This document shows positions 1 to 11,122 of a stretch of DNA of 18,503 nucleotides, in pieces. A program made the position numbers and the translations under genes. Origin of the DNA: Parachlorella kessleri (lineage: Eukaryota > Chlorophyta > Trebouxiophyceae > Chlorellales > Chlorellaceae). Below the pieces are notes generated by a model. It saw only the letters and a list, made by a program, of their open reading frames with translations. It ran no database searches and was not told where the DNA came from. Location: the NCBI GenBank assembly GCA_001598975.1, contig BBXU01002169.1, forward strand, positions 1 to 18,503. The letters run 5' to 3'. Every line of letters starts with the position of its first letter. Positions within the stretch are counted from its first letter, which is position 1.

Positions 1-210
1 ATATTGTCACTCATTGTAGAGTTTTCTTCTTCTACTCCCTCTTGTCATGGAGCTCAGCTATCAGGTCTGCAATTGTCTCGTGTTAGATGCACATGCTTAA
101 AGCCAAGGTAGCAAAGCAAGACATAGCAATAGCCACACTGCCAACCAGGTATTATCGTACACTAGTGCTTCGGATGCAATAATAGATAAAACAAGTGACA
201 GCTGCAAGTC

Positions 211-3200
211 TTATGCCGTGGCTGCTGTAGCAACTCCAGCAGCAATGCTACTGTCAGGCTGTACAGTCTCAGGCTGCCCCGCCTGCTGCTGTGGCTGCCC
301 TGCTGTGCCTGCTGTGCCACCGCCCTCTTGACCCCCGGCAACCTCTGCCGACGTGGCCGGCTGTGCAGCCGAAGCAGCACCGGCGGCCACCGCTGAGCCG
401 GTGGCAGCAGCAGGCCCTACAGGACCTGCCCCGCCTGCCTCCAGCTGCTGTGCCTGCTGCGCCGGCACGCTGGCTATGGCCGCCTCCCCTGCCGCAGGCG
501 CCGCTGTCGCCGCCGCGGCTTCCAGTGGGGCTTGCTCCAGCCACAGGGTGCACACCCAGCCGTGCTCCTGCATGGCCCGCAACAGGGTGTATGCAGCCGT
601 CTCAAACGGCTCCCCCAGACGCAGCGCCCTCCTGCCGGCACCCTCATCGCCGCTGTCGTCACTAGCCCTGACCCTCAGCTCCTCCCCGGCGGGTGCTACA
701 ACACCAAGGTCCAACAGCTGGGCAGGAGGGCAGGCGGGGCCGCCCCTGCGGGCCAGGAACCGCGGCAGGACGTAGGCGCGGTACCGCCCTGCCTGCTGAA
801 GCCAGGTCAGCAGCCCGACAGCATCGTCCAGGGAAGTGCCGGCCCTGTAGTAAGAGATAGGGCGGAGTCCTTGAGCGGTCCCTGATTTCCACGGTTTGTG
901 CATGGCAGGGCCAAATGTGCTTCCCTGTTCACCATGGGTGGGGTGTGGGAGTGGGTGAATGGGGGGACTTCTGAAAGAGCCCCCCGGAGGCCTGACAGTT
1001 GTGCATTGAGACCTTGGGGTTACCCTGGAATAAATCCGGAAGCCTGCCATAGGGCAGTGAGGGAGTGCAAGTGACAAACGCCCGGGGGTCCCTTGAGTTA
1101 TGTGTAGCATTATGGCGCAGGCAGTAATGCAGCTGTGTGCTTTTCCTTCTCCCATGGCAAGCAGAGCTGCCTGTGGTCTTCAGCATCTCTGTCCTCACCT
1201 TGACCACTGGGCAGGGTTTACGTCCATCAAGAAGGCCGCCACCCCGTGTTGCTCGACCACGCTCTTACTGCAGCAAGCGCAACATCAGCCGTCGACTCCT
1301 AGCAGAGCATGTGCGCTGCCGCCTAAAGCCGTCATTCTGGCGACTCACACTGCCGTGTCGCTGACACTGCCGCACCCCTTTGAGCAGGCATGACAAGGGG
1401 AAGGGAAGCAGCCCTTGGCAGCACACTGCTCCGAGCAGACGCAGGCAAGCCGGCCCCATCAGGAAAGCCGTACCTGCCCTGCAGGGCGGCCATCTCATAC
1501 CCGTCCACATCAAGCCGTACCAGCTCCACTGGCTGGCTCACAAAGTCGCTGAGGGGGTGGAGGTGGGCTGCAGGCACCCAGCACAGCACAGCATGCATTA
1601 CCTCATCACCTCATGCAATCCTCCGGGCACATTTCACCCCCAACTCTCGTTTCGCACTACCTGCCACAATGAAGAGCTACTTGATGCAGCGCTGGAAGCC
1701 GTGCGTGACCGAATCAGGCTGGCAACCAGCTGACAGCCTGTTGTGAAGCAGTGTGGTGCCATGGGAAGGACCCCAAAGGAACTGTGCACGCGCTGCCTGC
1801 TGCGCTGCTCAGGGAGCAGTGCACCATCCCCACTCATGCTTTTCGCTTCACCTGCTGCTGCAGAGCTCTGGGGCCCCTGTCGACGCACCTGTATGCTGCT
1901 CCTGCCCCGGAAGCACGATCTGAGATCGTTGTTGTCCAAGCCCACGCGGCTGCAGGTTGGAGAGGGAAGGCAGGTTGGCCTCCATGGTGCCTTGGCAGTG
2001 CCTCACACATAACCACAGTCGCCAAGGCCTTTGCGCAGGTCTTGACCATGCCAACGTGCATGCAGAGTGCCGCGGCATGCACGGGCAGGGCAGGGCGTCA
2101 TGCCTTCCTCAGGCCAACTGTTGAACACGACCCAACCCCAAATGAAAGCTGACGCCACTCCAAAACACACCCATTGAAAATATGCGTAGCAATATTGATG
2201 CAGAGGCGCTCCCACCTGTACCCACACCAGGTGCCCTGTGGCATTATTGGCCGCCAGCGACCGTTCCAATAGCGGCAGGGCCGCTGCATCCGGCTCCAGG
2301 CAGAGCACCCTATGCCCGTGCGCGGCAGCATACAGGCTGTAGCTGCCTCGGCCGCACCCTGCATCAACAACAAGGCCGGCCCCCGGCTGGAGAGGGCCAC
2401 CTGCTGCCGACACCTGAGCTGCCTGGCGCTCTAGGAACAGCCGACGCATCAGCTTCCTGCAGCAACAGGAAGGGTGCCCGACCTTGCTGTGGGGCCAGGC
2501 TGTGTGGAGCTCATGCTGCTGATGAAGCGCTTCTGTTGGGGAGTTGCGCCCCACAGGGCATGCGGAGATTTTCCAATGCTGGCTTGGTGAGTTTATAGCT
2601 CCAGGGTGAAGTGTGGGTGTTGACTTTGTTGCTTTGGGAGACTCACCAGTGCATGTCTGCATCGGAGATGCTCCGCTTCAGATCCTCCTCCGCTCCCTCA
2701 GTTGCCACAAGGAAGGCTGGGCTGGTTGGCGCAAGGACCAGGCGCTGCTCAGGCGCTGGTGGGGGCGGGGGAGGCGAAGCAGCCGCCTACACCATGTGGC
2801 AGGCACAGGTGCGAGTGAGTCGTGATGTGCAACTTGTGTCTGCTGACACGGTGGCGACAGGATGGGCAACGGCTGCGCCGCCAGTGGCGTTCCATGCCTG
2901 CAGCGACGATGTAAGCCAAGCGCATACAACCTCTGGATGCACCTTTGACCCCAGGCAATACAGATACGCTGTGGGATAGGAAGCTCCAACTGTTGGCCCT
3001 CACAAGAAGCTCCATCGACAATGATGTGTATCGCTCTCCTTACCAGACCTCAGCCACCTACCCATGGTCATAGATTTAACAAAAAGAAACATGTGAGATC
3101 TGCCTGCCTGCCTACCGTGGCAGCCTCCACAAGGCGGTGCTGCTCCTCTTGCACCTGCTTCAGCCCCGCATCCATGGCGCGCCACAAGGCACCAAGCTTG

Positions 3201-3830
3201 GAGTCTACCTGCACACCTGTGTCCCAGGTCATTCCACAGCCGGATGCCACACCGGCTGGCGGTTGCACGGAGGCTGCCCATCCTTGCTGCCCAGTTACGG
3301 GGGCAGCAAGCAGCCAGTGAGAAGGTGTGATGGCGTGGTTCTCTAGCAGCAGGTGCACGTCCCTGGGGCGGGCGTTGATAGGGTGATGCTGAGCAGCGTA
3401 CGCATGTCCCTGGGGCATATAGAACAAGGTGGGCCGGCGCTGTGAAACACCCACCGTGCCGGCCAGCCCTTCAACCATCCGCTCCATGTGGCTCTCCAGC
3501 TGGGGCAGCAGGTCTGACAGGTCCTGCAGGCCGTCTGCTAACATGTCGTAGTCCGTCAGTAGCTTGGTCTGCAGCCAGAAGGAGCTTGTATTGTGTTCAG
3601 CTGTTCTCAAGTTTCTGGGGAGGATGGTCCCGTCAAGACTACCGCAACTGCTCTAGCCGCCCCACCTGCTGCTGAATGCTATGTCTGCTGGCCACATTGA
3701 GCTCCTCTCCGCCCAGAACAAGCACCAGTGCTACCACGATGCTGGCAGCCACGCACGCCACTATTCCCCCAGGCCGCCTGCAACAAGGGCCTGCGCGTCG
3801 TGCTGCCTCTAACTCCTCTGGCCGCATCAT
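211..3830 (-). CDS. FkbM-like SAM-dependent methyltransferase, membrane-anchored (7 exons, 595 aa)
   Basis: Model by hand: exons 3830-3666, 3568-3116, 2786-2647, 2456-2216, 1949-1889, 1567-1474 and 844-211, phases matching at every junction, stop TAA at 213-211. Seen: two adjacent Met codons open a basic N-terminus followed by a hydrophobic span (residues about 23-41), suggesting a type II membrane protein. A Leu-rich, probably coiled stem (56-90) and a Pro-run linker follow. Residues 281-309 contain VVDAGCGRG and an acidic LEPD about 18 residues later, which is the class I methyltransferase SAM site. Residues 369-384 contain LVRLDVDGYE then LQG, the signature near the end of FkbM catalytic domains. 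The C-terminal 200 residues are an unrecognised domain running into an Ala/Gln/Gly-rich tail. Known: FkbM enzymes O-methylate sugars or small molecules. Inference: a Golgi or ER luminal enzyme acting on glycans. The small fifth exon (1949-1889) is the least certain part. Substrate unknown. Confidence 0.8.
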
Positions 3831-4423
3831 GTGGCAGTTTGTGGCAAGAATGGACTACAACAGGTCGGAAGCCCTTCTTGTCCGTCCCTGATGAGTTGTG
3901 TCGTGATCTACTTCCCCGGCCCTTGCCGACCTCTCCGGCACTTGGACGTGACTTTGGTGAATAGGTACCTTCATCTTTATAGGCAGATGGAGAATGGGAT
4001 CATGCTCATCCTTTAATGTGCCTGGGAGCTGAACTAGGAGAGTCATGGCCACCTGGACGACAGGTGGCGGCAGGGGCTGCCTAGTCGGTAGACTGGTGCA
4101 GGACTGGTTTAGCTTCAAAAGATAGCCAGCTCATATATCATCTTACGCCTACTGCCACGCAACGGCTGTTGTTCCACTGCGCGAAGAAGCGTAGACGATG
4201 TACTGAAGATGGCACAAGTCATGTGTGGAAAGGTTCTTAGTCAAGCCTTTTAAGCTATGGTTCCTGTAACCAAGATTGATTTAACTAATGGCCAATACCA
4301 GTGGAGGCTGTGGAGCCTATCAATACTCAAGCCTGCAGCCATCCCCGCCAGCGCGCTCTCCAGCACATTCCCATTCCTAGCTCCTCTCTGATCTGTATAT
4401 ATTTATCATCCGCTCAAGATGCT
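3831..4423. other. Divergent intergenic region between methyltransferase and SFSWAP genes
   Basis: These 593 bases separate two head-to-head start codons, so both 5' UTRs and probably a shared bidirectional promoter lie here. Open frames inside it show no recognisable domain. A TATATATT stretch at 4396-4403 lies only about 20 bases before the SFSWAP ATG, too close for an ordinary TATA box serving that start. I see no other element I can name. Confidence 0.5.
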
Positions 4424-7400
4424 ATGAGACAGCCGAAAGGTCCTTTTGCCGGGCTGCGGTCCGAGAACCCCCTGTTTGTATTTGGGGTGGCTGCAGCAGT
4501 GCATGACGACCCAGAAGTTGCCAGAGAGGTGGAAGCATGCCTGCAGCTTTGCTGGGGCCAGGACCACAACCTCACAGACAGATTTGACGCCAGGTGGGCC
4601 CTGAGCAAGCAGTGCACCATCTTCCAGTTCCTGCCTGCAAGCCTGCTGGTCCTAGGTGTACCACGTCCAACGGATACCTGCTTTCTCTGAAGCCCTGCTG
4701 CGCCTTCCTTCACATGCAGGCTCTTACTGGATGAAGCTGCAGTGGCCGCCCCCACTGTGTCCCACCGCCATGCGGCAAGCAGGGAGCCGCAGGCGGAGGT
4801 GACCCAGGAGCAGCTCGAGTATGAGCGTTACCGAGATCTGGACTATTCCAGGGAGCACGAGCTGCGGCTGCATGGCCGAGCAGTGTCCGCACCTGGCGGT
4901 CCTGAAGGTGGGCGGTGCCGGTCGTGACAGGGCAGCATCGCCAGCAGCCCTGGGATGGACAGCTACTGCCTTTGTAGTTTGTTGGTCCTGGTGCAACCTG
5001 GGATTAGGTGCATCTGCAGCTGGATGCCCTTTGTCAGTTTGGCCAGCCTTGCAAAAGTTGGGTTACAAGGTGTTCAGAGTGAGCTCGCACGTGTGGCGGG
5101 GCTTTTCAGGGTGGGCTGCGTATTGTGGCGGGTTATGTGCTAACCCGGGTAATCCTGTGTATGGCTAATGTGTTGTGGGACTCGCCTGGTACCTGACGAA
5201 TGCGCCCTCCCTTGGATGTTGTGCAGGGTCCCTGGAGCGTTCAGATGGGGAGGAGACTGAGGACGATGATAGCTATGAGGGCGCCTTGCCTCCCCCGCCC
5301 GGCTTTGCTGCCATTCCTTTCAGCTATGGAACAGACGACGGCGATGATGATGCCGTCGAAGCGCCAGGCCCTGCCCAGCAACAGCCTCAACAGCAGCTGC
5401 AGCGGTCGCAGGGTGCCGTCAGGGACGCGAATGGCGGCAACGGCAATGGTTTTCACGCCGTGGGGTTCAGTTATGACGCTGCCCCTGACGGGCCGCCAGC
5501 TGCCAGACCAGAGCAAGAGAGTGGCCGCCCCTCGCGCCCAGCCTCACAACAGGCCACTGCCTTGCCAGTGCCGGGGCCTGATGAGCCTGCATTTGTGCCG
5601 CGCTTCCTGGTACCGGAGCATCTCAGGCGCAGCATGCCGGCCACGGAGCGCCACTTCAAGGTGGGGAGCCCCGCATACGTCGTAGCGCTCAGGAGGTGGC
5701 AGGGCATGGAGGGGCGGTCCTACGACGGCCTGGGATGGCAGGAGGGGAGCTCTTGACAGGCATAAGCGAAGTGCAGTCATTGCCTAGGCCGGCATGCCAT
5801 GACTGCAAGCAGCTTACCGCGGCTGTACGGCCATCTGTGCACAACCTGGTCCCAGCCCTGCTCGCCATTTGTAAGCAGCGCTCCTGGCTGTGTAACATGA
5901 ACCGCCAGCACCGCCTTACCTCTCAGTGACGCGGTGCTGCTGACTGTGCAGGTTGTCCAGCAAACTGCCAGCTTTGTGCGCGAGGGGGGTGGCCAGCTGG
6001 AAATACTGCTGCGGGTGAAGCAGGCCGGCAACCCCTTGTTCAGCTTCCTCTTGCCAGCGGACCCCCTCCATGCCTTCTACCGCTGGCTGGTGGAGACTCG
6101 GCCACAGGAGTTGGTGGTGATCGATGCAGCGCCAGCGGCGGAGGGCGAGAGGCAGACAGCGGCGCAGCAGGCAGGGCAGCAGCGGCAGGCGCCGGGGGCG
6201 CCCCAGCTGCCTCAGCCCCAGCTTGGCAGTACGCAGCCGCAGCAGCAGGAGGAGCGGAATCCGGCGGGGCAGCAGCAAGCTAGGCCCACTGGGCCACCAC
6301 CGCCGCCTTGGCAAGTACGTCGCCATGCTGCGCCTGCTGAGGTGCAGCAGCAGCAGCCCGCGTCGGTGGAGTTTGGGCCAGCCCTGCGGCCGCCGCCCAA
6401 GGCCAAGGAGAGCCTGGCCCTGCTGACACAGTATGACGATGACTGGAGCTCGCATGGGGACGCTGCAGACGGGGCAGCTGTTGCCAGAGTTTGGCCTGAT
6501 CCAGTAGCAGGTCAAGCAAGCCCAGTGCCTACCGCACAAGCACCAGGGACGGCTGGACAGCAGGAGGTGGAAGCTGTCACGGTGCGCGGAGAAGGTGCTG
6601 ACTCTGCTGGTGACACCGCTGGCGAGACCAGCACGGCTCCTGCTGCGGACGGTGGGCTATCAGCCAGCAAAGTTGCAGCAGAGGGCGCTCCGCCTGCAGG
6701 CGAGACGGAGGCAGCTGTGGATGACCAGCCGCCTCAAGACATGCTGGCCGTGATGCAGAAGCTGGTAGCTTTCATTAAGGTAGGACGGCGGGTGGCGCTG
6801 GCGCCTGCCCCTGGTGGATCCTACACACGATGTCATCTCTGACTCACACGAAGAGGTTTCACTGACGCTGCTGCAGGCCTGGTGTAATCCAAATGGCGAT
6901 TGGGCTGTCACTGGCATGTTTGTCTGGGCCTGTTTTGGATGCGTCTCCTAAGGCACCGCTTGGCTGGTGTTGAAGCTTGCAGGGACTGGGTCGGGCTGTG
7001 TGAGGTAGCTTGCTAGGGCTGCGTCATCTTTGCTGCATCCCTGGTCCATTCTGTGATACCTGCACTCCCATTGCATCGACTGTTTTGCCACCTGGCAGGG
7101 AAGGGTGCGGCTGCCCTGCCTACCACCCTTGTGCTGGTAAGTGGCCATCAGTCAGGGGCCTTGGCTGCTCCAGCCTCACTGCGGTGGGTGGACGCTGGGG
7201 TTAGCTAGCAGCGTCAGCCTGGCTAAGGGCAGAAGGGAAGCCTGGCTGACAAGAAGATTAAATCAGCGTGCTTGCGGATGGCACGCACCAGCCATGAGGT
7301 TGTGGCAGCACTACAGGCGCTCCTGCCGCCGCCGTGGCCGGCAGGAGGATGTGCGGCGGCTGAGTCACTGAGTTGGGAGCAAGTGAACCTGAGGAGGCTG

Positions 7401-10400
7401 GGGTCGTGAGAGTTGCTAACGGCCATAATGCGCTCCTGTGTCCAATTGTGGGCCTTCACCTCGGTCACTGCACATATCTTGCACAGCCTTCCCTCCGGGG
7501 GCCTCCCCTCTGGAAGCAGTGCCTGTGGATTCCTCCTCATGCCCTTCCGCCTGACGGGCGCCTGTTGGCTGGGTGGCCTTGTGCAGAAAAACGGGTCCAG
7601 GTTTGAAGGCATGGTCCGAGCAAAGGAGGCGGCCAACCCCGTCTTCTCATTCCTTGAGCCCACAAGCAAGTACCACCAGCGGTACAGGTCAGTACACAGA
7701 GGTGGTGTGGCAGTACAAACACCCATCGCAGGAGCGGCACCACACTGCCAGGGGTTGTTGTTACAGGATGGCAGGACTGTCCATGGGGCCAACGCTAGCA
7801 AAGGTGGGGCCTGGCTGCACTGACAACCAAGCCTTTTTCCTCAGGGCCTCGCCATCCGAGCTCCTGCTGCAATGTGTCTGCTCATTCTCATCGTTGCAAA
7901 GGTCACTTGCGGCTTGCTTTGCTAGGACTCCAGTCCTCGAGGCCCAAGTCTCGCCCGGCTTGCACAGGTAGCACAGCAAGGGTGCTTAGTTTGGAAACCG
8001 CCGGTGAAGTTGTTCTAGGGTAAGGGGGCTGGTCCTTTTGCAGGGACTTGCTGACTGAAGCCATTGGTGATGCCGAAGCCAATGCTGTCCTACCAGCCAG
8101 CGCCGCACCGGAGGTGCAAGCCCCCAAAGCTACCCATGGCCCAACAGCTGTTCTGCGGGGGCCGCCCCCCTCTACCCCTCTTCAAGCCCCAACGGCGGCA
8201 GCAGCAGAGCAGGAGCAGGGGGAGCAGCCAGTGGCAGCAGGCACAGCAGCAGAACCTCCCCCTTGGGCACGCTCTGCCTCGCCAGCAGCTCCAGCGGCAC
8301 CTGCCACAGCGGAGGGAGGAAACCAGGCCCAGATCACGGGACAAACGCAGAGGCAAGAGGCTGACCAGAGCTTGCCAGCTGGGGTCCCGCCAGCTCCAAC
8401 ACCTCCAGAAGCAACAGGCCCCACCGTCACAGCGCCCCTCACAGCCCAGCCAGCGATCGTTGTCAGCAGCGCTGCCCCTGCTGTGCTTGCCGCAGCAGCA
8501 ACAGCAGCGGCAGGCGCGGTGGGTGGGCTGCCGCCCGGTGCTGCCGCCACCGCCCTCGGCCCCATCACGCTGCCGCCCTGGCTGAAGGAGAAAATGATAG
8601 CAGCAGCAGCCGGGGCGGCCTCTGGAGGCAGCACCACCGCGACCACCACCGCCGCGACCCCCAGCGTGAGGCTCCAGGCCAACCCCTCCATCACCAAGCT
8701 GGCCACAGTGAAGCAAGGGCTCGGGCCAGCAGCAGGCACAGCAGCAGCACCAGCAGGCGGGGCTTCCAGCATTCCTGGAGCTTCAGAAGGAGCAGCTGCT
8801 GCAACAGCATCCCCAGCAGCGTCTAGCCCAGCGCTTAGTAGCGAGTCTGGGCCGGCAGCCGGGGCAGAAGCAGAGGAGGGTGGCGGGGAGGAGGGGCCAC
8901 CCAGGAGCAGGAGCGGCGGAGAGGCCAAGGGGGATGCTGAGCTGGCGGAGGAGGAAGGAAGGAAGAAAGCTGAGCGTCGCAGGTGGGGGCACGCTGAAGC
9001 TGGCTGGCTTCCTAGTTGTGCAGCTGTCATGGTGCCCTTGACAACTATGCTGCAGTGTCACACCACTAGACTTCTGCTGGGGGCTCGAACAATTTTAGGA
9101 AGGTTTGTTGTAACAAATGCTAAACAGGAGGTGCTGAAAGCGGTCAAGGCGCCAGCTCCTGCGTGACGCTTAGCTGACTGAAATGCAGCGGTCGGCAGCG
9201 TTTGCATGAGTGCAGTGGCGGTTTTCAGAGCGCCTGCCTCTTCAGTCTGGTTTGTGAGCCACGCGCGTCACGTTTTTGACCCCTCCTGTGCAGGCGGGCG
9301 AGGGAGCTACTGGTGCAGCGGCAGCAGCAGGCAGCACTCGCCGCGGCCCGCCAGCGCCAGCAGCAGCTGTCGGCCATCTCTATCCACCGTGCCGCCTTCC
9401 TTGCGGCAGACGAGGAGCCTCTCCAGCTGGAGATTGCACCAGCGGCGGCGGGCGGTGCTGCTGTGGGGGCCGAGCGAAGCGCAGCGCAGCGGGGCCTCCC
9501 TCCCCGGCCGGGCAGGCATAGCGCCGCCGCCACGCTGAGCGCTATCGAGGACGTGGAGGAAGGGGAGATTCTGCCTGCGGTTGCAGACGCCCCAGCGCTG
9601 GCATCGGAAGCTGCTAGGCCTGGCGCAGACCCTGGGATTGGGCATGCTGGCAGCAGCAGCAGGCCCCAGAGTCGCGGCGCAGAGACTAGGGCCAGTGCTG
9701 GGCTGCCGTTGCTAGAGGACCTCGTCTCGCAGCGCATGCACCGGGCCAGCTCTGGCGATGCCCTTGCCAGTTCGGCCGCGGCAGCAGGTCCAAGCACGGG
9801 CCAAGCACGGGCCCCACAGCAGCACCCAGAAGTCACCATTGCGGGGCACCGTGCGGCCTTTGGGTCTGAGGCATCCACGCCAGGGGCTGGCCGCAGCAGG
9901 GTGGCGAATGCGGCCCACCAGCAGCAGCAGGCGCAGCAGGCGCAGCAGGGTGTTGGCGCGGAGCCTCCGCTGGGTGCCGAGGCCTCGCTGCACCTGCGCC
10001 GCATCCGCGACCGCATCGCGGCCATTACGGGGTCTGCCAGCAAGGCGGCAGGCTCGGGGGGTGCAGCGCGAGCAGCAGGCCTTGCCAGCAGGGAAAGCCC
10101 TGGGGTCAGCGGTAGGCCGCTGGCATCCTTGCCCCGTGCCCCAAGCATGGGCACCACGGCAACAGGCTTGCATGAGGCTGGGGGTGGCATCAGTGACGGG
10201 GAGGCGAGCCGCGGCAGAGGCGCCAGTGGGCCTACCCATAGGTCCCGGGACCGCTCACCTAGCAGCGCAAGCAGCGCTGGTAGTGGCACTAGTAGCGACG
10301 ACAGCAGCAGCAGGCGCCGGTCACGGCCCACCTCGCGCATCAAATCTCGCTCACCCTCGTCACGCAAGCGCCACAAGCAGCAGCAGCACAGCCGCCACGG

Positions 10401-10548
10401 CAGCAGGGAGCGCAAGCGGCATCGGCGGCGGCACCATAGTAAAAGTAGAGGTAGAAGCCCCGCTGCTGATGGCGTGGAGGAGAGAGGCCACAGGCGTCGC
10501 CACAGTCACAAGGACACAAAGACACGGCGGTTGCAAAGGGATCCTTAG
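4424..10548 (+). CDS. SFSWAP: SFSWAP / suppressor-of-white-apricot splicing regulator (7 exons, 1304 aa)
   Basis: Exons 4424-4593, 4720-4907, 5227-5660, 5952-6779, 7587-7687, 8044-8982 and 9294-10548 join in phase to 1304 codons plus stop. The start is the first in-frame ATG. Seen in order: the SWAP N-terminal (DRY_EERY) region, with DRFDAR at 52-57 spliced straight to LLLDEA and ERYRDLDY at 92-99. Next come an acidic stretch with two FSY elements (about 125-210) and SURP1 (about 265-314, FVREGG...NPLFSFLLP...FYRWL). SURP2 (about 525-575, FIK|KNGSRFEG...NPVFSFLEP) is split by the longest intron. A very Ala/Gln/Pro-rich spacer leads to a basic charged helix (about 875-910) crossing the exon 6/7 junction, an EDVEEGEI motif, and an RS/SR-rich tail (1201-1304). 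Known: SWAP proteins are nuclear regulators of alternative splicing; SURP domains bind SF1-type or U2 snRNP partners and RS tails bind other SR proteins. It is longer than the roughly 950-residue animal proteins because of the spacers. Confidence 0.93.
6780..7586 (+). other. Longest SFSWAP intron (intron 4), splitting SURP2
   Basis: The intron opens with AAG|GTAGGA and closes with TTGTGCAG, interrupting SURP2 between its first helix and the Gly-containing turn. Both sides are phase 0. At 807 bases it is much longer than its neighbours, which run from 126 to 356 bases. Reading through from exon 4 meets a stop at 6840-6842. A 192-residue frame on the opposite strand (7223-7801) shows no recognisable domain. 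I find no hidden exon, since the domain is complete without one. Confidence 0.8.
9919..9948 (+). repeat. SFSWAP: Short CAG-rich coding repeat (QQQQAQQAQQ) in SFSWAP
   Basis: Four CAG codons followed by two GCG-CAG-CAG units encode a Gln/Ala stretch in the last exon. The repeat is in frame and could vary in length between strains. Similar but less regular CAG-rich runs recur throughout exons 4, 6 and 7. Confidence 0.85.
10234..10545 (+). other. SFSWAP: RS domain coding segment of SFSWAP
   Basis: The last 104 codons are dominated by Arg, Ser, Lys and His, with RSRDRSPSS, SRRRSR, KSRSPSSRKR and long His/Arg runs. This is the usual composition of an arginine/serine domain phosphorylated by SR and CLK kinases. 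It confirms that the reading frame stays open to the annotated stop and argues for a splicing role rather than another SURP protein. Confidence 0.9.
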
Positions 10549-11122
10549 CTCCTGTGCTCTCATGCTAGGCCTTGCGCTGACGCTGATGCTTGCTCATGAC
10601 GTGCTTTCAACTTGGCCTTCAACTTGGTTTGGAGCCACGGCGTTGAGTGAGAGCTGTGGGGTTAAAGCGTGATTATGTGTCAGGGCGTCATGGAGGGTCT
10701 GAGGCATCATCTTGGGCTGCTCGACCTGGCCACTTTTAGCAGTGTTTATGTATGTGTGGATCCAGTGCCTTTACAGCGGAGCACCTAGGCCCGCACCTAG
10801 ATGTACCTGGCTTGTCGCGGCCAAATCCAGTCAAAAGGTCCGGTCAACGGGAATCGGCAGATCGTATCTGCTAACGGAGTGGCCAATGACAGCTGGTGGC
10901 AGCCTAGGATTCATAGATCGGATATATTTTTTCAACGCAACTGGGCAGTCTGGCTTGGTGCACGCCTGGGAAGGAAAGCGGACACCTTGACCGAGTCGTG
11001 CAAGAGTGTCCAGACCAGCCCTACAAGTTGTGCCTCCCAGAAGCCGAAACGGGTCTTTCTGCTTGACATCTTGGCCCGGGGAACTGCGACTAAGCGCCGT
11101 CCGTTCTCTTGGCCTGAGCACC
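10549..11122 (+). other. Intergenic region between SFSWAP and the mini-cyclin gene
   Basis: The 574 bases hold the SFSWAP 3' UTR and the promoter and 5' UTR of the next gene on the same strand. I find no TGTAA polyadenylation motif on the plus strand here and no recognisable coding segment. The long open frame on the opposite strand (10831-11883) runs antisense to cyclin exons and looks like a by-product of GC-rich codons. Confidence 0.5.

Noticed and set aside
1640..1745. Possible extra methyltransferase exon (minus strand) between the 1889-1949 and 1474-1567 exons
   Set aside because: Plausible acceptors lead either to a stop codon or to a phase that does not match the next exon. The flanking exons already join in phase without it.
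3615..3642. Alternative joining of methyltransferase exons 1 and 2 through a 28-base intron that is also in phase
   Set aside because: 28 bases is too short for a spliceosomal intron. The CAG|GTGGGG donor at 3665 and the CTGCAG acceptor at 3569 give a normal 97-base intron and stay in frame.
4396..4403. TATATATT as TATA box of SFSWAP
   Set aside because: It lies about 20 bases before the ATG, leaving no room for a 5' UTR. It is likely AT-rich background.
8182..9030. 282-codon minus-strand open frame
   Set aside because: Antisense to SFSWAP exon 6, Ala/Pro-rich with no domain. The plus-strand frame is fixed by matching splice phases on both sides.
9225..10415. 396-codon minus-strand open frame
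   Set aside because: It is antisense to the RS-domain exon of SFSWAP. Its Leu/Ala/Ser-rich sequence is simply the complement of Gln/Ala/Arg codons.
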